DNA of 64,000 nucleotides from Microvirga soli (GTDB taxonomy: Bacteria > Pseudomonadota > Alphaproteobacteria > Rhizobiales > Beijerinckiaceae). The stretch covers positions 124,001-188,000 of the forward strand of contig NZ_JAERQE010000004.1 of assembly GCF_016734765.1 (NCBI RefSeq), in the 5' to 3' direction. This document shows, in pieces, positions 19,715-31,117 of the stretch. The number at the start of each line of letters is the position of its first letter. Position 1 is the stretch's first letter. The notes beneath the pieces were generated by a model. It did no database searches, had not been told where the DNA came from, and was given only the letters and a program-made list of their open reading frames with translations. The position numbers were made by a program, and so were the translations under genes.

Positions 19715-20350
19715 CTACCCCGCCCGGCGCGCGTCCGCAAGCCGCGCCGCGTAGCGGGCCATGAGGTCGACCTCCAGGTTGAGCTTGTCGCCCACCTGCC
19801 GTTCGCCCCAAGTGGTAACAGTGAGCGTGTGCGGGATGATGAGCACGGAGAACATGTCGTCGTTGACCGTGTTCACGGTGAGCGACGTGCCGTCGAGGCA
19901 GACGGAGCCCTTCTCGGCGATGAATTGAGCGAGAGCCGGCGGAACCTTGAGGGTGAAACGGGCTGTCGGCCCCCAGGGATCATCACCGGCGGTGATCGAC
20001 TCCTTGGCCACGATGGTGGCGACGCCGTCCACATGCCCGGTCACGATATGGCCGCCGAGTTCGTCACCGATCTTTAGGGAGCGCTCCAGATTGACCCTGG
20101 TGCCGGCGAGCCACTCACCCACGGTGGTGCGCTCCAGGGTCTCGGCGGCGGCATCCACGTCGAACCAGCAGCCACCGTCCCGCTCACCGAAGGCCACGAC
20201 CGTGAGGCACGGCCCGCCGCAAGCGATGGAGGCACCGAGCACAATGGTGGCAGGATCATAAGACGAATGGATGCGCAGGCGCTTGAGGGTGCCTTGGGAC
20301 CCTTCCACCGTTGCGACCTCACCGACATCGGTGACGATACCCGTAAACAT
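19715..20350 (-). CDS. ribE: Riboflavin synthase alpha chain
   Basis: Final step of riboflavin synthesis: dismutation of two lumazine molecules. The protein is 211 residues from ATG 20350 ([12 protein letters not shown]), the invariant family start. Two lumazine-binding repeats are present: [15 protein letters not shown] with the N-terminal half and [18 protein letters not shown] in the second, with HIVTGHVDG between. Its ATG shares one base with the ribD stop (TGATG), indicating translational coupling. Confidence 0.95.
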   Translation of the reverse strand: MFTGIVTDVGEVATVEGSQGTLKRLRIHSSYDPATIVLGASIACGGPCLTVVAFGERDGGCWFDVDAAAETLERTTVGEWLAGTRVNLERSLKIGDELGGHIVTGHVDGVATIVAKESITAGDDPWGPTARFTLKVPPALAQFIAEKGSVCLDGTSLTVNTVNDDMFSVLIIPHTLTVTTWGERQVGDKLNLEVDLMARYAARLADARRAG

Positions 20351-21498
20351 CAGGGTCTCTCCCAGAACATGAAAAGATCGGGACCGATCTGCTCCTCGGC
20401 CCATAAATCGAGATGGTCCATGCGATCCTGCAGCGAAGCGCCGAGCGCCGGAACGTCGCCCTGGCCTCGTGCGGAACGGCCGGTGATCAGGACCAGATCA
20501 TCGATGAGATCGGCTGTCGCAAGGGCGTCCGCGAGTTCCGGCCCGCCTTCGCAAAACACCTGCGTGATCCTGCGCGTGCCGAGCAACTGCAAGGCCTCGG
20601 GCAGAGAGACGCGGCCGGATGCATCGGCCGAGACCCGCAGCACCTCGACACCCTGCGCCGTGAGCGCTTTTTCGGCGTCTACGGATGCTTCCACCGTCGT
20701 CAGAATCCAGGTCGGGATCTCCCGCGCACCGGCTGCAACCCTCGATGTCAAAGGAGTCCTTAAGCTGGAATCGACAATGATGCGGACGGGCGCGCGGCCC
20801 TCCAAGCCAGCCAAGCGGACGTTCAGTAGCGGATCGTCCGCCAGCACCGTTCCGACACCGACCATGATGGCATCCGCATGGGCCCGCATTAAGTGGACCT
20901 TCGCCTGAGCGACTTCACCCGTGAGGATCAGACGCGGGCCATGGCGCGATCCGGCGAAGCCTTCCGTGCTCCGGGCGAGTTTCACGGTCACGGCGGGCCG
21001 CCCCTTCGTGACGCGGGTGATGTGGCCACGATGAAGCCTCGCGCCCTCCTCGGCAAGGCAGCCGACATTCATCGGGATACCCGCAAGAGCGAAGCGCTCC
21101 GGCCCCTGACCGGCCGCATGCGGACTCGGATCGGCGATGCTGACCACGAGGCGCCCGATCCCGGCGGCCACGATGAGATCGGTGCAGGAGGGGCCATGAT
21201 TCCGGCTGCTGCGTGTGGCGCAGGGCTCGAGGGTGACATAGAGCGTCGCGCCCCGCGCCCGCTCGCCTGCTGCCTCCAGGGCCATGCGTTCCGCATGGGG
21301 CCTGCCGCCCGATTGTGTCACGCCTTGCGCGACGATCACGGGCACGTCGCCGCTCTCGTCGACCAGCACGGCTCCCACCGACGGGTTGGGCCAGGTCATG
21401 CCGAGACGCCGTGACCCGAGCGCAATCGCGAGGCGCATGAAACGCTCATCGCGGCAGGTGCGGTCAGGCGGCAGTCCCCTGGCTCCGGGGTCGGTCAT
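20350..21498 (-). CDS. ribD: Bifunctional riboflavin deaminase/reductase RibD
   Basis: Deaminates then reduces the pyrimidine intermediate of riboflavin synthesis. It has 382 residues. The N-terminal deaminase zinc site shows [11 protein letters not shown] and [17 protein letters not shown]; the C-terminal reductase starts near residue 160 with [14 protein letters not shown] and includes [20 protein letters not shown] and [20 protein letters not shown]. Its start overlaps the nrdR stop by 4 bases (ATGA). Confidence 0.95.
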   Translation of the reverse strand: MTDPGARGLPPDRTCRDERFMRLAIALGSRRLGMTWPNPSVGAVLVDESGDVPVIVAQGVTQSGGRPHAERMALEAAGERARGATLYVTLEPCATRSSRNHGPSCTDLIVAAGIGRLVVSIADPSPHAAGQGPERFALAGIPMNVGCLAEEGARLHRGHITRVTKGRPAVTVKLARSTEGFAGSRHGPRLILTGEVAQAKVHLMRAHADAIMVGVGTVLADDPLLNVRLAGLEGRAPVRIIVDSSLRTPLTSRVAAGAREIPTWILTTVEASVDAEKALTAQGVEVLRVSADASGRVSLPEALQLLGTRRITQVFCEGGPELADALATADLIDDLVLITGRSARGQGDVPALGASLQDRMDHLDLWAEEQIGPDLFMFWERP

Positions 21499-22004
21499 GG
21501 CTCGCTCGGGGCGCGCTTCTTCTTGGGTGGAAGCGGCAGGTCGTCCTCAGTTTCGCCTTCGGCCAGCTTGCCAAGAATCTCCTCGAAGTCCCTGGCTTCG
21601 CGAAAGTTCTTGTAGACAGAGGCGAAACGCACATAGGCCACGTCATCGAGGCCTTTCAGCCCTTCCATGACGAGCTCGCCCACCTGCTCGCTCGAGACCT
21701 CGCCGTCGCTCATGCTCTCGAGCTGGCGCACGATGCCGTTGATCATGCGCTCGACGCGCTCGGGCTCCACGGGCCGCTTGCGCAGGGCCACGTCCACCGA
21801 TTGCTGGAGCTTGTCCCGATCGAAGGGAACGCGCCTGCCGGAGCGCTTCACCACCGTGAGTTCGCGCAGCTGCACCCGCTCGAAGGTGGTGAACCGGCCG
21901 CCGCAATCAGGGCAGATGCGGCGGCGGCGGATGGACGAGGAATCGTCCGTAGGGCGGGAATCCTTCACCTGGGTATCCAGGCCCCCGCAGTAAGGGCAAC
22001 GCAT
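21495..22004 (-). CDS. nrdR: Transcriptional repressor NrdR
   Basis: A 169-residue zinc-ribbon and ATP-cone repressor of ribonucleotide reductase genes. The zinc ribbon starts MRCPYCGG with cysteines 3, 6, 31 and 34; the ATP-cone follows with [20 protein letters not shown] and [19 protein letters not shown]. Its place between glyA and ribD is the usual one in alphaproteobacteria. NrdR boxes should be sought upstream of nrd genes, which are not in this window. Confidence 0.96.
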   Translation of the reverse strand: MRCPYCGGLDTQVKDSRPTDDSSSIRRRRICPDCGGRFTTFERVQLRELTVVKRSGRRVPFDRDKLQQSVDVALRKRPVEPERVERMINGIVRQLESMSDGEVSSEQVGELVMEGLKGLDDVAYVRFASVYKNFREARDFEEILGKLAEGETEDDLPLPPKKKRAPSEP

Positions 22005-22019
22005 GGATCAGCTTTACCC

Positions 22020-23324
22020 TCAGCCGTAGATCGGGAAGCGGCGGGTCAGCTCGTGAACCCGGGTCTTGACCGATTCCTCGACCGAGGCATTGGCCTCATC
22101 GCCGTGCTTGGCGAGGCCGTCCAGGGTCTCGACGATCAGCTCGCCCACGCGCTTGAACTCGGCCACGCCGAAGCCGCGAGAGGTGGCGGCGGGGGTACCG
22201 AGGCGGACGCCGGAGGTCACCATCGGCTTCTCGGGATCGAAGGGCACGCCGTTCTTGTTGCAGGTGATATGGGCACGGCCCAAGGCTGCTTCGGCGGCCT
22301 TGCCCGTGAGCTTCTTCGGGCGCAGGTCCACCAACATCAGGTGGTTGTCCGTGCCGCCGGCCACGATGGCATAGCCGTTGGCCAGCATGGTGTCGGCCAG
22401 CACCTTGGCGTTCTCGACGACGGCGCGGGCATAGAACTTGAACTCGGGGCGCAGGGCTTCGCCGAAAGCCACCGCCTTGGCGGCGATCACGTGCATGAGC
22501 GGGCCGCCCTGGAGGCCGGGGAAGATCGCCGAATTGAACTTCTTCGCGAGGTCTTCCTCATTGGTGAGGATCATGCCGCCGCGCGGGCCGCGCAGGGTCT
22601 TGTGGGTGGTGGTGGTGACCACGTGGGCATGCGGGAACGGCGACGGATGCGCGCCGCCGGCAACAAGGCCCGCGAAGTGCGCGATGTCGACCATGAAGAA
22701 GGCCCCGACCTCGTCGGCGATCTCGCGGAAGCGGGCGAAGTCCCAGAACCGGGAATAGGCCGAGCCGCCGGCCACGATCACCTTCGGCTTGTGCTCGCGG
22801 GCCAGTTGCGCGACCTCGTCCATGTCGATGATCTGGTCGCTCTCGCGCACCTTGTAGCTCACCACGTTGAACCACTTGCCGGACATGTTGACCGGGGAGC
22901 CGTGAGTCAGGTGGCCGCCGCAGGCGAGATCCAGGCCCATAAAGGTGTCGCCCGGCTTCATGAGAGCCATGAACACCGCCTGATTGGCCTGGGAGCCGGA
23001 ATTGGGCTGGACGTTGGCGAACTTGCAATCGAACAGGCGCTTGGCGCGCTCGATGGCGAGTTCCTCGGCCATGTCGACGAACTGGCAGCCGCCGTAGTAG
23101 CGGCGGCCCGGATAGCCTTCCGCATACTTGTTGGTCATCACTGACCCTTGCGCTTCCAGGACGGCGCGGGAGACGATGTTCTCGGAGGCGATCAGCTCGA
23201 TCTCGTCGCGCTGGCGGCCGAGTTCCAGCCCGATGGCGCGGGCGATCTCGGGATCGCTGTCGGCGAGGCTTGCCGAAAAGAAGCTGTTGGAGAGATGGCT
23301 GTGTGCCGCTTCACTGGCGCTCAT
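22020..23324 (-). CDS. glyA: Serine hydroxymethyltransferase
   Basis: PLP enzyme interconverting serine and glycine with tetrahydrofolate as one-carbon carrier. It has 434 residues. Signatures are [37 protein letters not shown] and the PLP lysine K242 in [16 protein letters not shown]. It begins the nrdR-rib cluster, ending 15 bases before nrdR; a shared transcript is likely. Ribosome-binding and promoter signals should lie in 23325-23453. Confidence 0.97.
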   Translation of the reverse strand: MSASEAAHSHLSNSFFSASLADSDPEIARAIGLELGRQRDEIELIASENIVSRAVLEAQGSVMTNKYAEGYPGRRYYGGCQFVDMAEELAIERAKRLFDCKFANVQPNSGSQANQAVFMALMKPGDTFMGLDLACGGHLTHGSPVNMSGKWFNVVSYKVRESDQIIDMDEVAQLAREHKPKVIVAGGSAYSRFWDFARFREIADEVGAFFMVDIAHFAGLVAGGAHPSPFPHAHVVTTTTHKTLRGPRGGMILTNEEDLAKKFNSAIFPGLQGGPLMHVIAAKAVAFGEALRPEFKFYARAVVENAKVLADTMLANGYAIVAGGTDNHLMLVDLRPKKLTGKAAEAALGRAHITCNKNGVPFDPEKPMVTSGVRLGTPAATSRGFGVAEFKRVGELIVETLDGLAKHGDEANASVEESVKTRVHELTRRFPIYG

Positions 23325-23453
23325 GGGTACCCTCGCGTTCCTGTGAGCCCGCCGGATACGGGCCGCTGAATCCTGATTGCCTGGGCTTTATCATGGCTGG
23401 CTTCACCGCGCCAACCCGCTCGCAGGACATGCCTACCCGGCCGCTGAAACGCA

Positions 23454-23477
23454 ACAGCCCGCCGAAAGGCGGGCTGT
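23454..23477 (-). terminator. Hairpin after L,D-transpeptidase gene
   Basis: A perfect 10-base GC-rich stem ACAGCCCGCC / GGCGGGCTGT has a 4-base loop, 24 bases past the stop of the minus-strand gene. The following bases on the minus strand are only mildly T-rich (TGCGTTTC), so efficiency is uncertain. Confidence 0.55.
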
Positions 23478-23500
23478 CAAAGCTTGGTGAGAAAAGAACC

Positions 23501-24772
23501 TTAGTTCTGCAGGAACATCTCCTGGTCCGGCTCGGTGGGCACCCGGCTTGCGACCGGGATGGCAGTGCCGAGACCGTCCTTGTTGTAGATGTCGTCGCGA
23601 AACTGCACGAGGCCGTCCGGGGTCGCCCAGGCGGTGACGTAGATCCAGTGGATCGGAACGGCCTGAGCCAGACGGGCGTCGATGCGCTCACCGGACCTGA
23701 AGGTCGCGTCGATCTGCTCGCGCGACCAGCCGGGGGTGTCCTTCAGGAGCCACTCGATATAGTCGCGCACGTTCTGGATGCGGATGCAGCCCGAGGAAAC
23801 GAAGCGGAAGTCGTCGCCGAAGATGCCCTTTGAGGGCGTGTCGTGCATGTAGACGCCGTGCTGGTTCGGGATGTTGATGCGCACGAACCCCATGGAGTTC
23901 AGGTCGCCGCCCGGATCCTGGCGGAAGCGGTAGCGGGTCGCCTCGTCCGAGAACCAGTTGATCTGGCTGGAGGGAACCTCCTGGCCGGCCGCATTGAAGA
24001 TGCGGATCTTGTTCTCGGTCAGGTAGTTCGGCTCCTTCTGCATCTTCGGGATGAGGTCCTTTTTGACCACCGAGGCAGGAGCCGTCCAGAACGGGTTGAA
24101 GTTGACCTCGACCACCTTCGAGTTCAGCAGGGGCGACTGACGGTCGATCTTGCCGACGCCGGCCGCGTGCCGGGAATGGACGACGCCGCCCTCCACCGCC
24201 TCAACGAGAGCGGCCGGGATGTTGGCAACCGCATAGCGGCCCGGCAGCCCGGTGCCCACGAGGCTGCGCAGGCGGGCGACGTTGATCTCGAGCTGGCGGA
24301 TCCTGGGTTCGACCGGCACGTTCATGGCAACCACGGTCGGGCCCGTGATGGTGCCCGTAGAGCTGATGCCGTGGCGGGCCTGGAAGCGGCGGACGGCCGC
24401 CTCGACGTAGGAATCGTAGATCGGCGATTCGCCGGCGGCCTGATCGAGGTCGCCCGTGATGATCAGGCGCTGGCGCAGGGCCACGACGGCCGGGCTCTTG
24501 GAGCCGACGCGCAGGCCCTGGACGCCCTGCACGGGCTGCCAGCCGCCTCGGGCGGCGATGTTGCGGTAGTACTCGATCATCTGCTCGGTCGCAGCGAGCG
24601 AATCGGCCGAGAGCATCGGGGTGGAGGTTCGCTGCACGCGGGTGCGCGAGACTGCCTCGTAGTTCTGCGACCACTCGGCCTGGTTCTGGGCGAACTGCTG
24701 CGCCAGAGCTCCGGTGGCCGGCGTGAAGATCAGGGCGAGCGATCCAGTCAGAAGATTACGGCGAGACAACAT
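23501..24772 (-). CDS. L,D-transpeptidase (YkuD) with peptidoglycan-binding domain
   Basis: Forms 3-3 peptidoglycan cross-links, or anchors proteins to peptidoglycan, in the periplasm. The protein is 423 residues from ATG 24772. The N-terminus LSRRNLLTGSLALIF looks like a twin-arginine signal ending ALAQ. A peptidoglycan-binding repeat (GLRVGSKSPAVVALRQRL) precedes the YkuD domain with HDTPSKGIFGDDFRFVSSGC, which holds the catalytic His and Cys. Length and order resemble YcbB/LdtD-type enzymes. Starts at 24805 (ATG) or 24808 (GTG) are also possible. Confidence 0.9.
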   Translation of the reverse strand: MLSRRNLLTGSLALIFTPATGALAQQFAQNQAEWSQNYEAVSRTRVQRTSTPMLSADSLAATEQMIEYYRNIAARGGWQPVQGVQGLRVGSKSPAVVALRQRLIITGDLDQAAGESPIYDSYVEAAVRRFQARHGISSTGTITGPTVVAMNVPVEPRIRQLEINVARLRSLVGTGLPGRYAVANIPAALVEAVEGGVVHSRHAAGVGKIDRQSPLLNSKVVEVNFNPFWTAPASVVKKDLIPKMQKEPNYLTENKIRIFNAAGQEVPSSQINWFSDEATRYRFRQDPGGDLNSMGFVRINIPNQHGVYMHDTPSKGIFGDDFRFVSSGCIRIQNVRDYIEWLLKDTPGWSREQIDATFRSGERIDARLAQAVPIHWIYVTAWATPDGLVQFRDDIYNKDGLGTAIPVASRVPTEPDQEMFLQN

Positions 24773-25032
24773 GAGCGCAGGCTCTTCCCGGTTAGAAGTG
24801 GTCATCACGGGAGCGGCGGACGGATGCCCGGCCCACTCCCTCTCCTGGCGATAAGTGCCGGGATTGGATTAAGGAACGGTATCGAAAACGAGGAACATCG
24901 GGGCCGTTTTATGGCAAACGGGCTACCTACGCTTCCTCGTTACCCTGGAACCGCTCCGTAAGGGTGATGTAACCTTGGAGTGTTGTCTTGAGGAGACACT
25001 TCTGCGTGAGAGGCTCGGCCGTAAGGCTTCGC

Positions 25033-25491
25033 TCAGTGCCCCTCCCGGGCCGCAAGCCAGGAAATGCCTAAGTAGACCGCCATGAGCGTGAGGAAGAACG
25101 CGACGGTCACGATTCCGCCAGCGACGATTCCCGGGAAGAAGGCAGCCAGGATCAAGTGGCTCATGATGGCGAGAAGCCACATGATTCCCCCCCAGGTGCT
25201 CGCCATCCATAAGCCGACGGCGGCGATCAGGTCGATCAGGGCGAAGTAGATGATGGTGGCCTGGTAGCCCGTGGAGCGCGCCTCGAACTGGCCGACCGGG
25301 GTCCAGATGCCGAGGATCACGGCCCAGGCGCTCAGCCCCTTCATGATCCAGAGAATTGCCACGATGCGCATGAAACAGGTGAGCACGAAGCTCCAGCGCA
25401 TGAAGCCCTGCGGCGCGGGACGCTCCTCGATCCGGTCGGACAAATACTCCCGTGCCGCCTGGGCGGACGAAGGGTTGCCGGTGCGGGGCAT
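25033..25491 (-). CDS. Small four-helix membrane protein (DUF6163-like)
   Basis: A 152-residue protein with a polar N-terminus of about 30 residues and four hydrophobic helices (about residues 35-60, 75-98, 100-120 and 123-143). The helix content includes GLSAWAVILGIWTPVGQFE and LIDLIAAVGLWMASTWGG. I recall a Rhizobiales family of this type (DUF6163), but the link is from memory. Its ATG overlaps the upstream hydrolase stop by one base (TGATG), so it is co-translated with it. Function unknown. Confidence 0.75.
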   Translation of the reverse strand: MPRTGNPSSAQAAREYLSDRIEERPAPQGFMRWSFVLTCFMRIVAILWIMKGLSAWAVILGIWTPVGQFEARSTGYQATIIYFALIDLIAAVGLWMASTWGGIMWLLAIMSHLILAAFFPGIVAGGIVTVAFFLTLMAVYLGISWLAAREGH

Positions 25492-26543
25492 CAGGCGATC
25501 TCCAGCTCGTGCGGCCCGAGGCTCGCGAAATGATGCTCGATTGCGGCTCTCTCCACTTGGTCGAGGGAGGCAGGCTGCCAGCGCGGCTGGTTGTCCTTGT
25601 CGATGATTACGGCCCGAACGCCCTCATAGAAGTCGTGACCGTCGCCGATGCGGGAGACGATGCGGAACTCGACCTTCATGGCCTCCTCGAGATCGAGGGA
25701 GGCGCCCCGGCGCACCTGCTCGAAGGCGAGGTTCATGCTGGTCGGCGACTTGGTGCGCATGCCGGCAGCCGTCTTGGCCGCGAAGTCCGAGCCCTTGGCA
25801 GCTGCCTCGTCAAGGCGCAGCATGACAGCCGCGACGCTCTCGGCCGAGAAGCAGGCATCGATCATCGCCCGACGGGCCTCCAGCGGCGCGGGACCGGGAT
25901 CGGCCGCGGCTCGGGCAAGAGCCTCGTCCACCAGCTTGCCAGCGATCAGCGCATCACGCAGGGCGGGGATCCCTGCGCTCGCGACCGAATGGGTCGCAAG
26001 CCCCAGCATGACCGCGTCCGCCCGCTTCACCCGGTCGCCCGTGAGCGCGAGGTACATGCCGGCCTCGCCCGGCAGGCGCGGCAGCGCGTAGGTTGCGCCT
26101 ACGTCGGGGAAGAAGCCGATCCCGACCTCCGGCATGGCGAAGAGGTAGCGCTCGCCCGCCACCCGGTGCGAGCCGTGCAGGGACACGCCGACCCCGCCGC
26201 CCATGACGATGCCGTCGATGAGGGCGATGTAGGGCTTGGGATAGCGCTTGATGCGGATGTTGAGCTGGTACTCCTCGCGCCAGAAGGCGAGCGCCTCCTC
26301 GCGCCTGCCGGCCTTCAGGCTCTCGGTGAGCTGTCGGATGTCGCCGCCGGCGCAGAAGGCCTTCTCGCCGGCTCCCTGGATGACGATCCGGGTGACGGAC
26401 GGATCATTCTCCCAGGCGTCGAGGGCCCGGCGCATCTCGCGCACCATGGCGAGGTTGAGGGCGTTGAGCGCCTTGGGACGGTTGAGCGTGATGAGTCCGG
26501 CCTCACCCTGCTTCTCGCAGACGATCTCGACGCTCTCGTCCAT
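25491..26543 (-). CDS. 3-hydroxyisobutyryl-CoA hydrolase / enoyl-CoA hydratase family
   Basis: A crotonase-fold protein of 350 residues from ATG 26543 (MDESVEIVCEKQGEAG). It has the oxyanion-hole GGDIRQL and DGIVMGGGVGVSLHGSHRVA, then FAMPEVGIGFFPDVGATYAL, typical of hydrolases acting on 3-hydroxyisobutyryl-CoA in valine breakdown, and the extra C-terminal ECH_2 domain. Valine-pathway partners are not adjacent, so the substrate is inferred from family only. A ribosome-binding site GGAG lies just upstream. Confidence 0.88.
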   Translation of the reverse strand: MDESVEIVCEKQGEAGLITLNRPKALNALNLAMVREMRRALDAWENDPSVTRIVIQGAGEKAFCAGGDIRQLTESLKAGRREEALAFWREEYQLNIRIKRYPKPYIALIDGIVMGGGVGVSLHGSHRVAGERYLFAMPEVGIGFFPDVGATYALPRLPGEAGMYLALTGDRVKRADAVMLGLATHSVASAGIPALRDALIAGKLVDEALARAAADPGPAPLEARRAMIDACFSAESVAAVMLRLDEAAAKGSDFAAKTAAGMRTKSPTSMNLAFEQVRRGASLDLEEAMKVEFRIVSRIGDGHDFYEGVRAVIIDKDNQPRWQPASLDQVERAAIEHHFASLGPHELEIA

Positions 26544-26606
26544 GGAACACTCCTTCGTATCATTGCGGCTTAGAACAAGGCCGGGGCCGGCCGTCAATGC
26601 GCTCGT

Positions 26607-27897
<1,291 letters not shown>

Positions 27898-27923
27898 CCG
27901 CCGCCGACAACTCAGGCCCTCGC

Positions 27924-29279
27924 ATGTCAGGCTCAGGACTCGTCAGGGTGTGGCGGCTCGCCGTCCTCCTGTGGAGTCTGAGTCTCCTGTCCGCCTGCGG
28001 GATCGCCATCGACGCCGAGCAGACGCGGGTCTGCCGCTCCGCCTTGCCGGCTCTCAATCCCGGTGCGGTGATCACGGTCGAGCGGGTCCGCGAAGGTCCG
28101 GTCGCGAGAAGCCTGCGGATCGACTACATCGCCCGATATCCCGACCGCCCGGTGCTCGAGCGGTTCGTCATCTGCCAGTTCGCCGCCGAGGGGCTGTCGC
28201 CCAACAAGGCGGAACTGACGGGCCTCGGCACAGAGGAGGGCCCGCTCTCCGGCGCCAGCCTCTACATGCTCAAGCGCTACTACCTCGACACGCCGGAGGG
28301 CGCAGCGGGCGATCCCGGCAGCCGCACCGATGCGGATGTGACCGAGATCCCGATGGCAGCCGCCTATTGGCTGCAGCAGATTCTGGTCAGCCTGCCGCGA
28401 ACCGCCATCTATGCCCTGCTCTCGACCGCCTTCGCACTGGTCTTCGGCTTGAGCGGACGGATCAATCTCGCCTCTGGGGAGCTCGCGGCCATCGGGTCGG
28501 CGGCAACCATTGCCGGTGCCTCGGTTGTGCTGGCCTCTGGCGCCAGCGCGCCTGTGCTCGGGCTTGCGGCCGGCCTTGTCGCGGCGCTCTTTGCCGGTGC
28601 GATTCACAGCGCGGTCGGCGGATATTTCACCATCGGCCGCATCACCGCTGAGAGCCCTCAGCCGAGTCTGATCGCCACCGTCGGCCTATCCCTGTTCCTC
28701 ATGGAATACCTGCGGCTCGTGCAGAGCCCTGTGACCGTCTGGCTGCCGCCGATCTGGTCGGAGGCCTGGCCCCTCGCCCGTGCACAGGATTTTCTCGTCA
28801 GCCTGACGCCGATCACCGCCATCACCAGCGGCATCGGCCTGATGGCGGCTTTAGGTCTCCTCTGGCTCGTGCAGGCGACGGGCTTCGGACGGGCCTGGCG
28901 GGCCTATGCGGATGACGCGAAAGCCGCAGCGCTCATGGGCGTGAACGGCCCTCGCCTGCTCATCCAGACCTTAGCGCTGGCCGGCGCCATGGCGGGACTG
29001 TCAGGCATGCTGATCGTCGCCCAATATGGGGGCTTAGGCTTTGCAGGAGGCTTCCAGTATGGGCTCAAGGCGCTGATCGCCGCCATCATCGGCGGGATTG
29101 GCTCCATCCCTGGAGCGATGTTAGGAGGTTTCGCCGTGGGCTTGTTCGAGACCCTGTGGTCGGCGTATCTGCCCATCGAGATTCGCGATATGGCGCTTTA
29201 TGTGGCGCTCGTCGTGTTCCTGATCTTCCGGCCCGGCGGACTGCTGGGTTTCAAGGATCCAACACCAAGACCTGTTTGA
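27924..29279 (+). CDS. LivH-like ABC permease with N-terminal lipoprotein-like domain
   Basis: A 451-residue fusion-like protein. The N-terminus has a signal with lipobox LLSAC (C25) and a polar domain of about 120 residues containing three cysteines. From about residue 145 it is a branched-chain amino acid type permease: PRTAIYALLSTAFALVFGLS, GRINLASGELAAIGS, ALMGVNGPRLLIQTLAL and the C-terminal IFRPGGLLGFKDP. No LivM, LivF/G ATPase or binding protein is nearby. The frame and GC are continuous across the junction, so a sequencing-error fusion is not obvious. Substrate unknown. Confidence 0.85.
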   Translation: MSGSGLVRVWRLAVLLWSLSLLSACGIAIDAEQTRVCRSALPALNPGAVITVERVREGPVARSLRIDYIARYPDRPVLERFVICQFAAEGLSPNKAELTGLGTEEGPLSGASLYMLKRYYLDTPEGAAGDPGSRTDADVTEIPMAAAYWLQQILVSLPRTAIYALLSTAFALVFGLSGRINLASGELAAIGSAATIAGASVVLASGASAPVLGLAAGLVAALFAGAIHSAVGGYFTIGRITAESPQPSLIATVGLSLFLMEYLRLVQSPVTVWLPPIWSEAWPLARAQDFLVSLTPITAITSGIGLMAALGLLWLVQATGFGRAWRAYADDAKAAALMGVNGPRLLIQTLALAGAMAGLSGMLIVAQYGGLGFAGGFQYGLKALIAAIIGGIGSIPGAMLGGFAVGLFETLWSAYLPIEIRDMALYVALVVFLIFRPGGLLGFKDPTPRPV

Positions 29280-29311
29280 GGCGTATAAGTCTAAGAGTAC
29301 CGGAGGATACC

Positions 29312-30553
29312 GTGGCCGATTACGCCATCACCATCGACGATGTGACCCGTGCCGCGGAGACGATCCGGGGCCAGGTGCTGCGGACGCCGCTCGTCCCTGC
29401 CCCTCGCCTGTCCCAGCTCACCGGCGCCACGGTCTGCGTGAAGCACGAGAACATGCAGCCGACCGGCTCCTTCAAGGAGCGAGGCGCGGTGACGAAGCTG
29501 GAAAGCCTGACATCCGACGAGCGCACCCGCGGGGTCATCGCCATGTCGGCGGGCAATCATGCCCAGGCCGTGGCCTATCACGCACGGCGCCTCGGCATTC
29601 CGGCCACCATCGTCATGCCGGAGGGCACGCCCCTGGTGAAGGCGGAAAACACGCGCTCCTACGGGGCCAAGGTCATCCTGTTCGGCGAAACCCTTTATGA
29701 GGCAGCCGCCCGCGCTCGTGAGATCGCAGAGGCCGAGAGCCTCGTCTTCGTGCATCCCTATGACGACCCTAAGGTGATGGCCGGCCAGGGCACCATCGGC
29801 CTCGAAATGCTGGAGGATGCGCCGGATCTCGACCAGATCATCGTGCCCATCGGCGGCGGCGGGCTCATCTCCGGAATCACGGTCGCCGTGAAGGCGCTCA
29901 AGCCCTCTATCGAGATCATCGGCGTGGAGGCTGCCCTCTACCCGTCCTTCCGCAATGCCATTCTGGGCCAGAACCAGCCGATCGGCGGCGCGACGCTGGC
30001 CGAAGGCATCGCGGTGAAGACTGTCGGGCAGCTGCCGCTGCCCATCGTGCGCGATCTCGTCTCCGACATCATCGCCGTCGAGGAGCCCGTGATCGAGCGC
30101 GCGGTCAACGCCTATGCCACCCTGCAGCGGACCATGGCGGAAGGCGCGGGCGCGGCTGGGCTCGCGGCCATGATGGCGCAGCCCGAGCGGTTCGAGGGCA
30201 AGCGGGTCGGCCTCGTGCTCTGCGGCGGCAACATCGATGCCCGGATCCTCGCCTCGGTGATGGTGCGCGAACTGGAGCGCGACGACCGGATCACGTCCTT
30301 CCGCATCACCTCCAACGACAGGCCGGGCCTGCTCGGGCGCGTGGCGAGCCTGCTCGGCCAGCTCGGGGCCAACATCCTGGAGGTGTCGCACGGACGCCTG
30401 TTCCTAGACGTGCCGGCCAAGGGCGTTTCCATCGACATCACTATCGAAACGCGCGACAGACAACATACATTGGAGGTGTTCGAGGCTCTGGCGGCCGAGG
30501 GACTCGCTCCGCAGCGGATCGTGTCCCGCAGCCTGCCGGCAACCGCCTTCTGA
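29312..30553 (+). CDS. Threonine ammonia-lyase with C-terminal ACT domain
   Basis: PLP enzyme deaminating threonine to 2-oxobutanoate, for isoleucine synthesis or catabolism. It has 413 residues from GTG 29312, preceded by GGAGG six bases away. PLP lysine K55 lies in TGSFKERGAV; the phosphate loop is PIGGGGLISG. The C-terminal 80 residues (ITSFRITSNDRPGLLGRVAS and onward) form an ACT domain, a likely amino acid sensor. It lacks the long double-ACT tail of IlvA and is closer to the shorter, ACT-bearing class. An open frame upstream runs into the permease. Confidence 0.9.
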   Translation: MADYAITIDDVTRAAETIRGQVLRTPLVPAPRLSQLTGATVCVKHENMQPTGSFKERGAVTKLESLTSDERTRGVIAMSAGNHAQAVAYHARRLGIPATIVMPEGTPLVKAENTRSYGAKVILFGETLYEAAARAREIAEAESLVFVHPYDDPKVMAGQGTIGLEMLEDAPDLDQIIVPIGGGGLISGITVAVKALKPSIEIIGVEAALYPSFRNAILGQNQPIGGATLAEGIAVKTVGQLPLPIVRDLVSDIIAVEEPVIERAVNAYATLQRTMAEGAGAAGLAAMMAQPERFEGKRVGLVLCGGNIDARILASVMVRELERDDRITSFRITSNDRPGLLGRVASLLGQLGANILEVSHGRLFLDVPAKGVSIDITIETRDRQHTLEVFEALAAEGLAPQRIVSRSLPATAF

Positions 30554-30563
30554 GGAGAGACCC

Positions 30564-31043
30564 ATGGTCAACCGCCCCTACCCGCCGACCCTGAACTATC
30601 CGTCCTACGAGGTCGACCGGGCGACGGAGGGCGTCATCAGCCGGCGCTTCTGGGCCTATCTGATCGACCTCGTCGTGATCGCCCTGTGGGTCGTGCTGAT
30701 CTCCATCGGAATCTTCTTTCTCGGCATCATCACGCTCGGCCTCGGCTGGGGGCTGTTCTTCGCGCTGCCGCTCACGGCGCTGATCTTCATCGTCTACAAC
30801 GCGGTGACCATCGGCGGCGCCTCCCAGGCGACGGTCGGCATGCGCTATATGGGCCTGCGGGTGATCGATCCGCGCACCGGCCGGGGGCCCTCACCGCTCT
30901 CCGCCGCCGTGCACGCGCTGTTCTTCTACGTGGCGATCTCGACCTTCCTGCTCTGGGCCTGCGACGTGCTCGTCGGCTTCCTCCGCGACGACCGCCGCTT
31001 TTTGCGCGATCTGCTCACGGGCATGATGGTGGTGCGGGCTTGA
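30564..31043 (+). CDS. RDD family membrane protein
   Basis: A 159-residue protein with three hydrophobic stretches (about 33-60, 62-84 and 115-140). RRFWAYLIDLVVIALW is the Arg-Asp-Asp region that names the family; GASQATVGMRYMGLRVID is the second conserved block. RDD proteins are poorly characterised; some act in ion homeostasis. It starts 11 bases after the threonine ammonia-lyase stop with GAGGAGAG upstream. Confidence 0.88.
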   Translation: MVNRPYPPTLNYPSYEVDRATEGVISRRFWAYLIDLVVIALWVVLISIGIFFLGIITLGLGWGLFFALPLTALIFIVYNAVTIGGASQATVGMRYMGLRVIDPRTGRGPSPLSAAVHALFFYVAISTFLLWACDVLVGFLRDDRRFLRDLLTGMMVVRA

Positions 31044-31117
31044 AGCGCTGGGCTTCAAAACCGCACCCGTCATCACCACCCCTGTGCCGATGATCCTTAT
31101 GCAGGGATGCCTCCACC

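Noticed and set aside
19551-20350. FMN riboswitch in the rib cluster
   Set aside because: No recognisable RFN-element blocks; the only strong structure is the dispersed inverted repeat.
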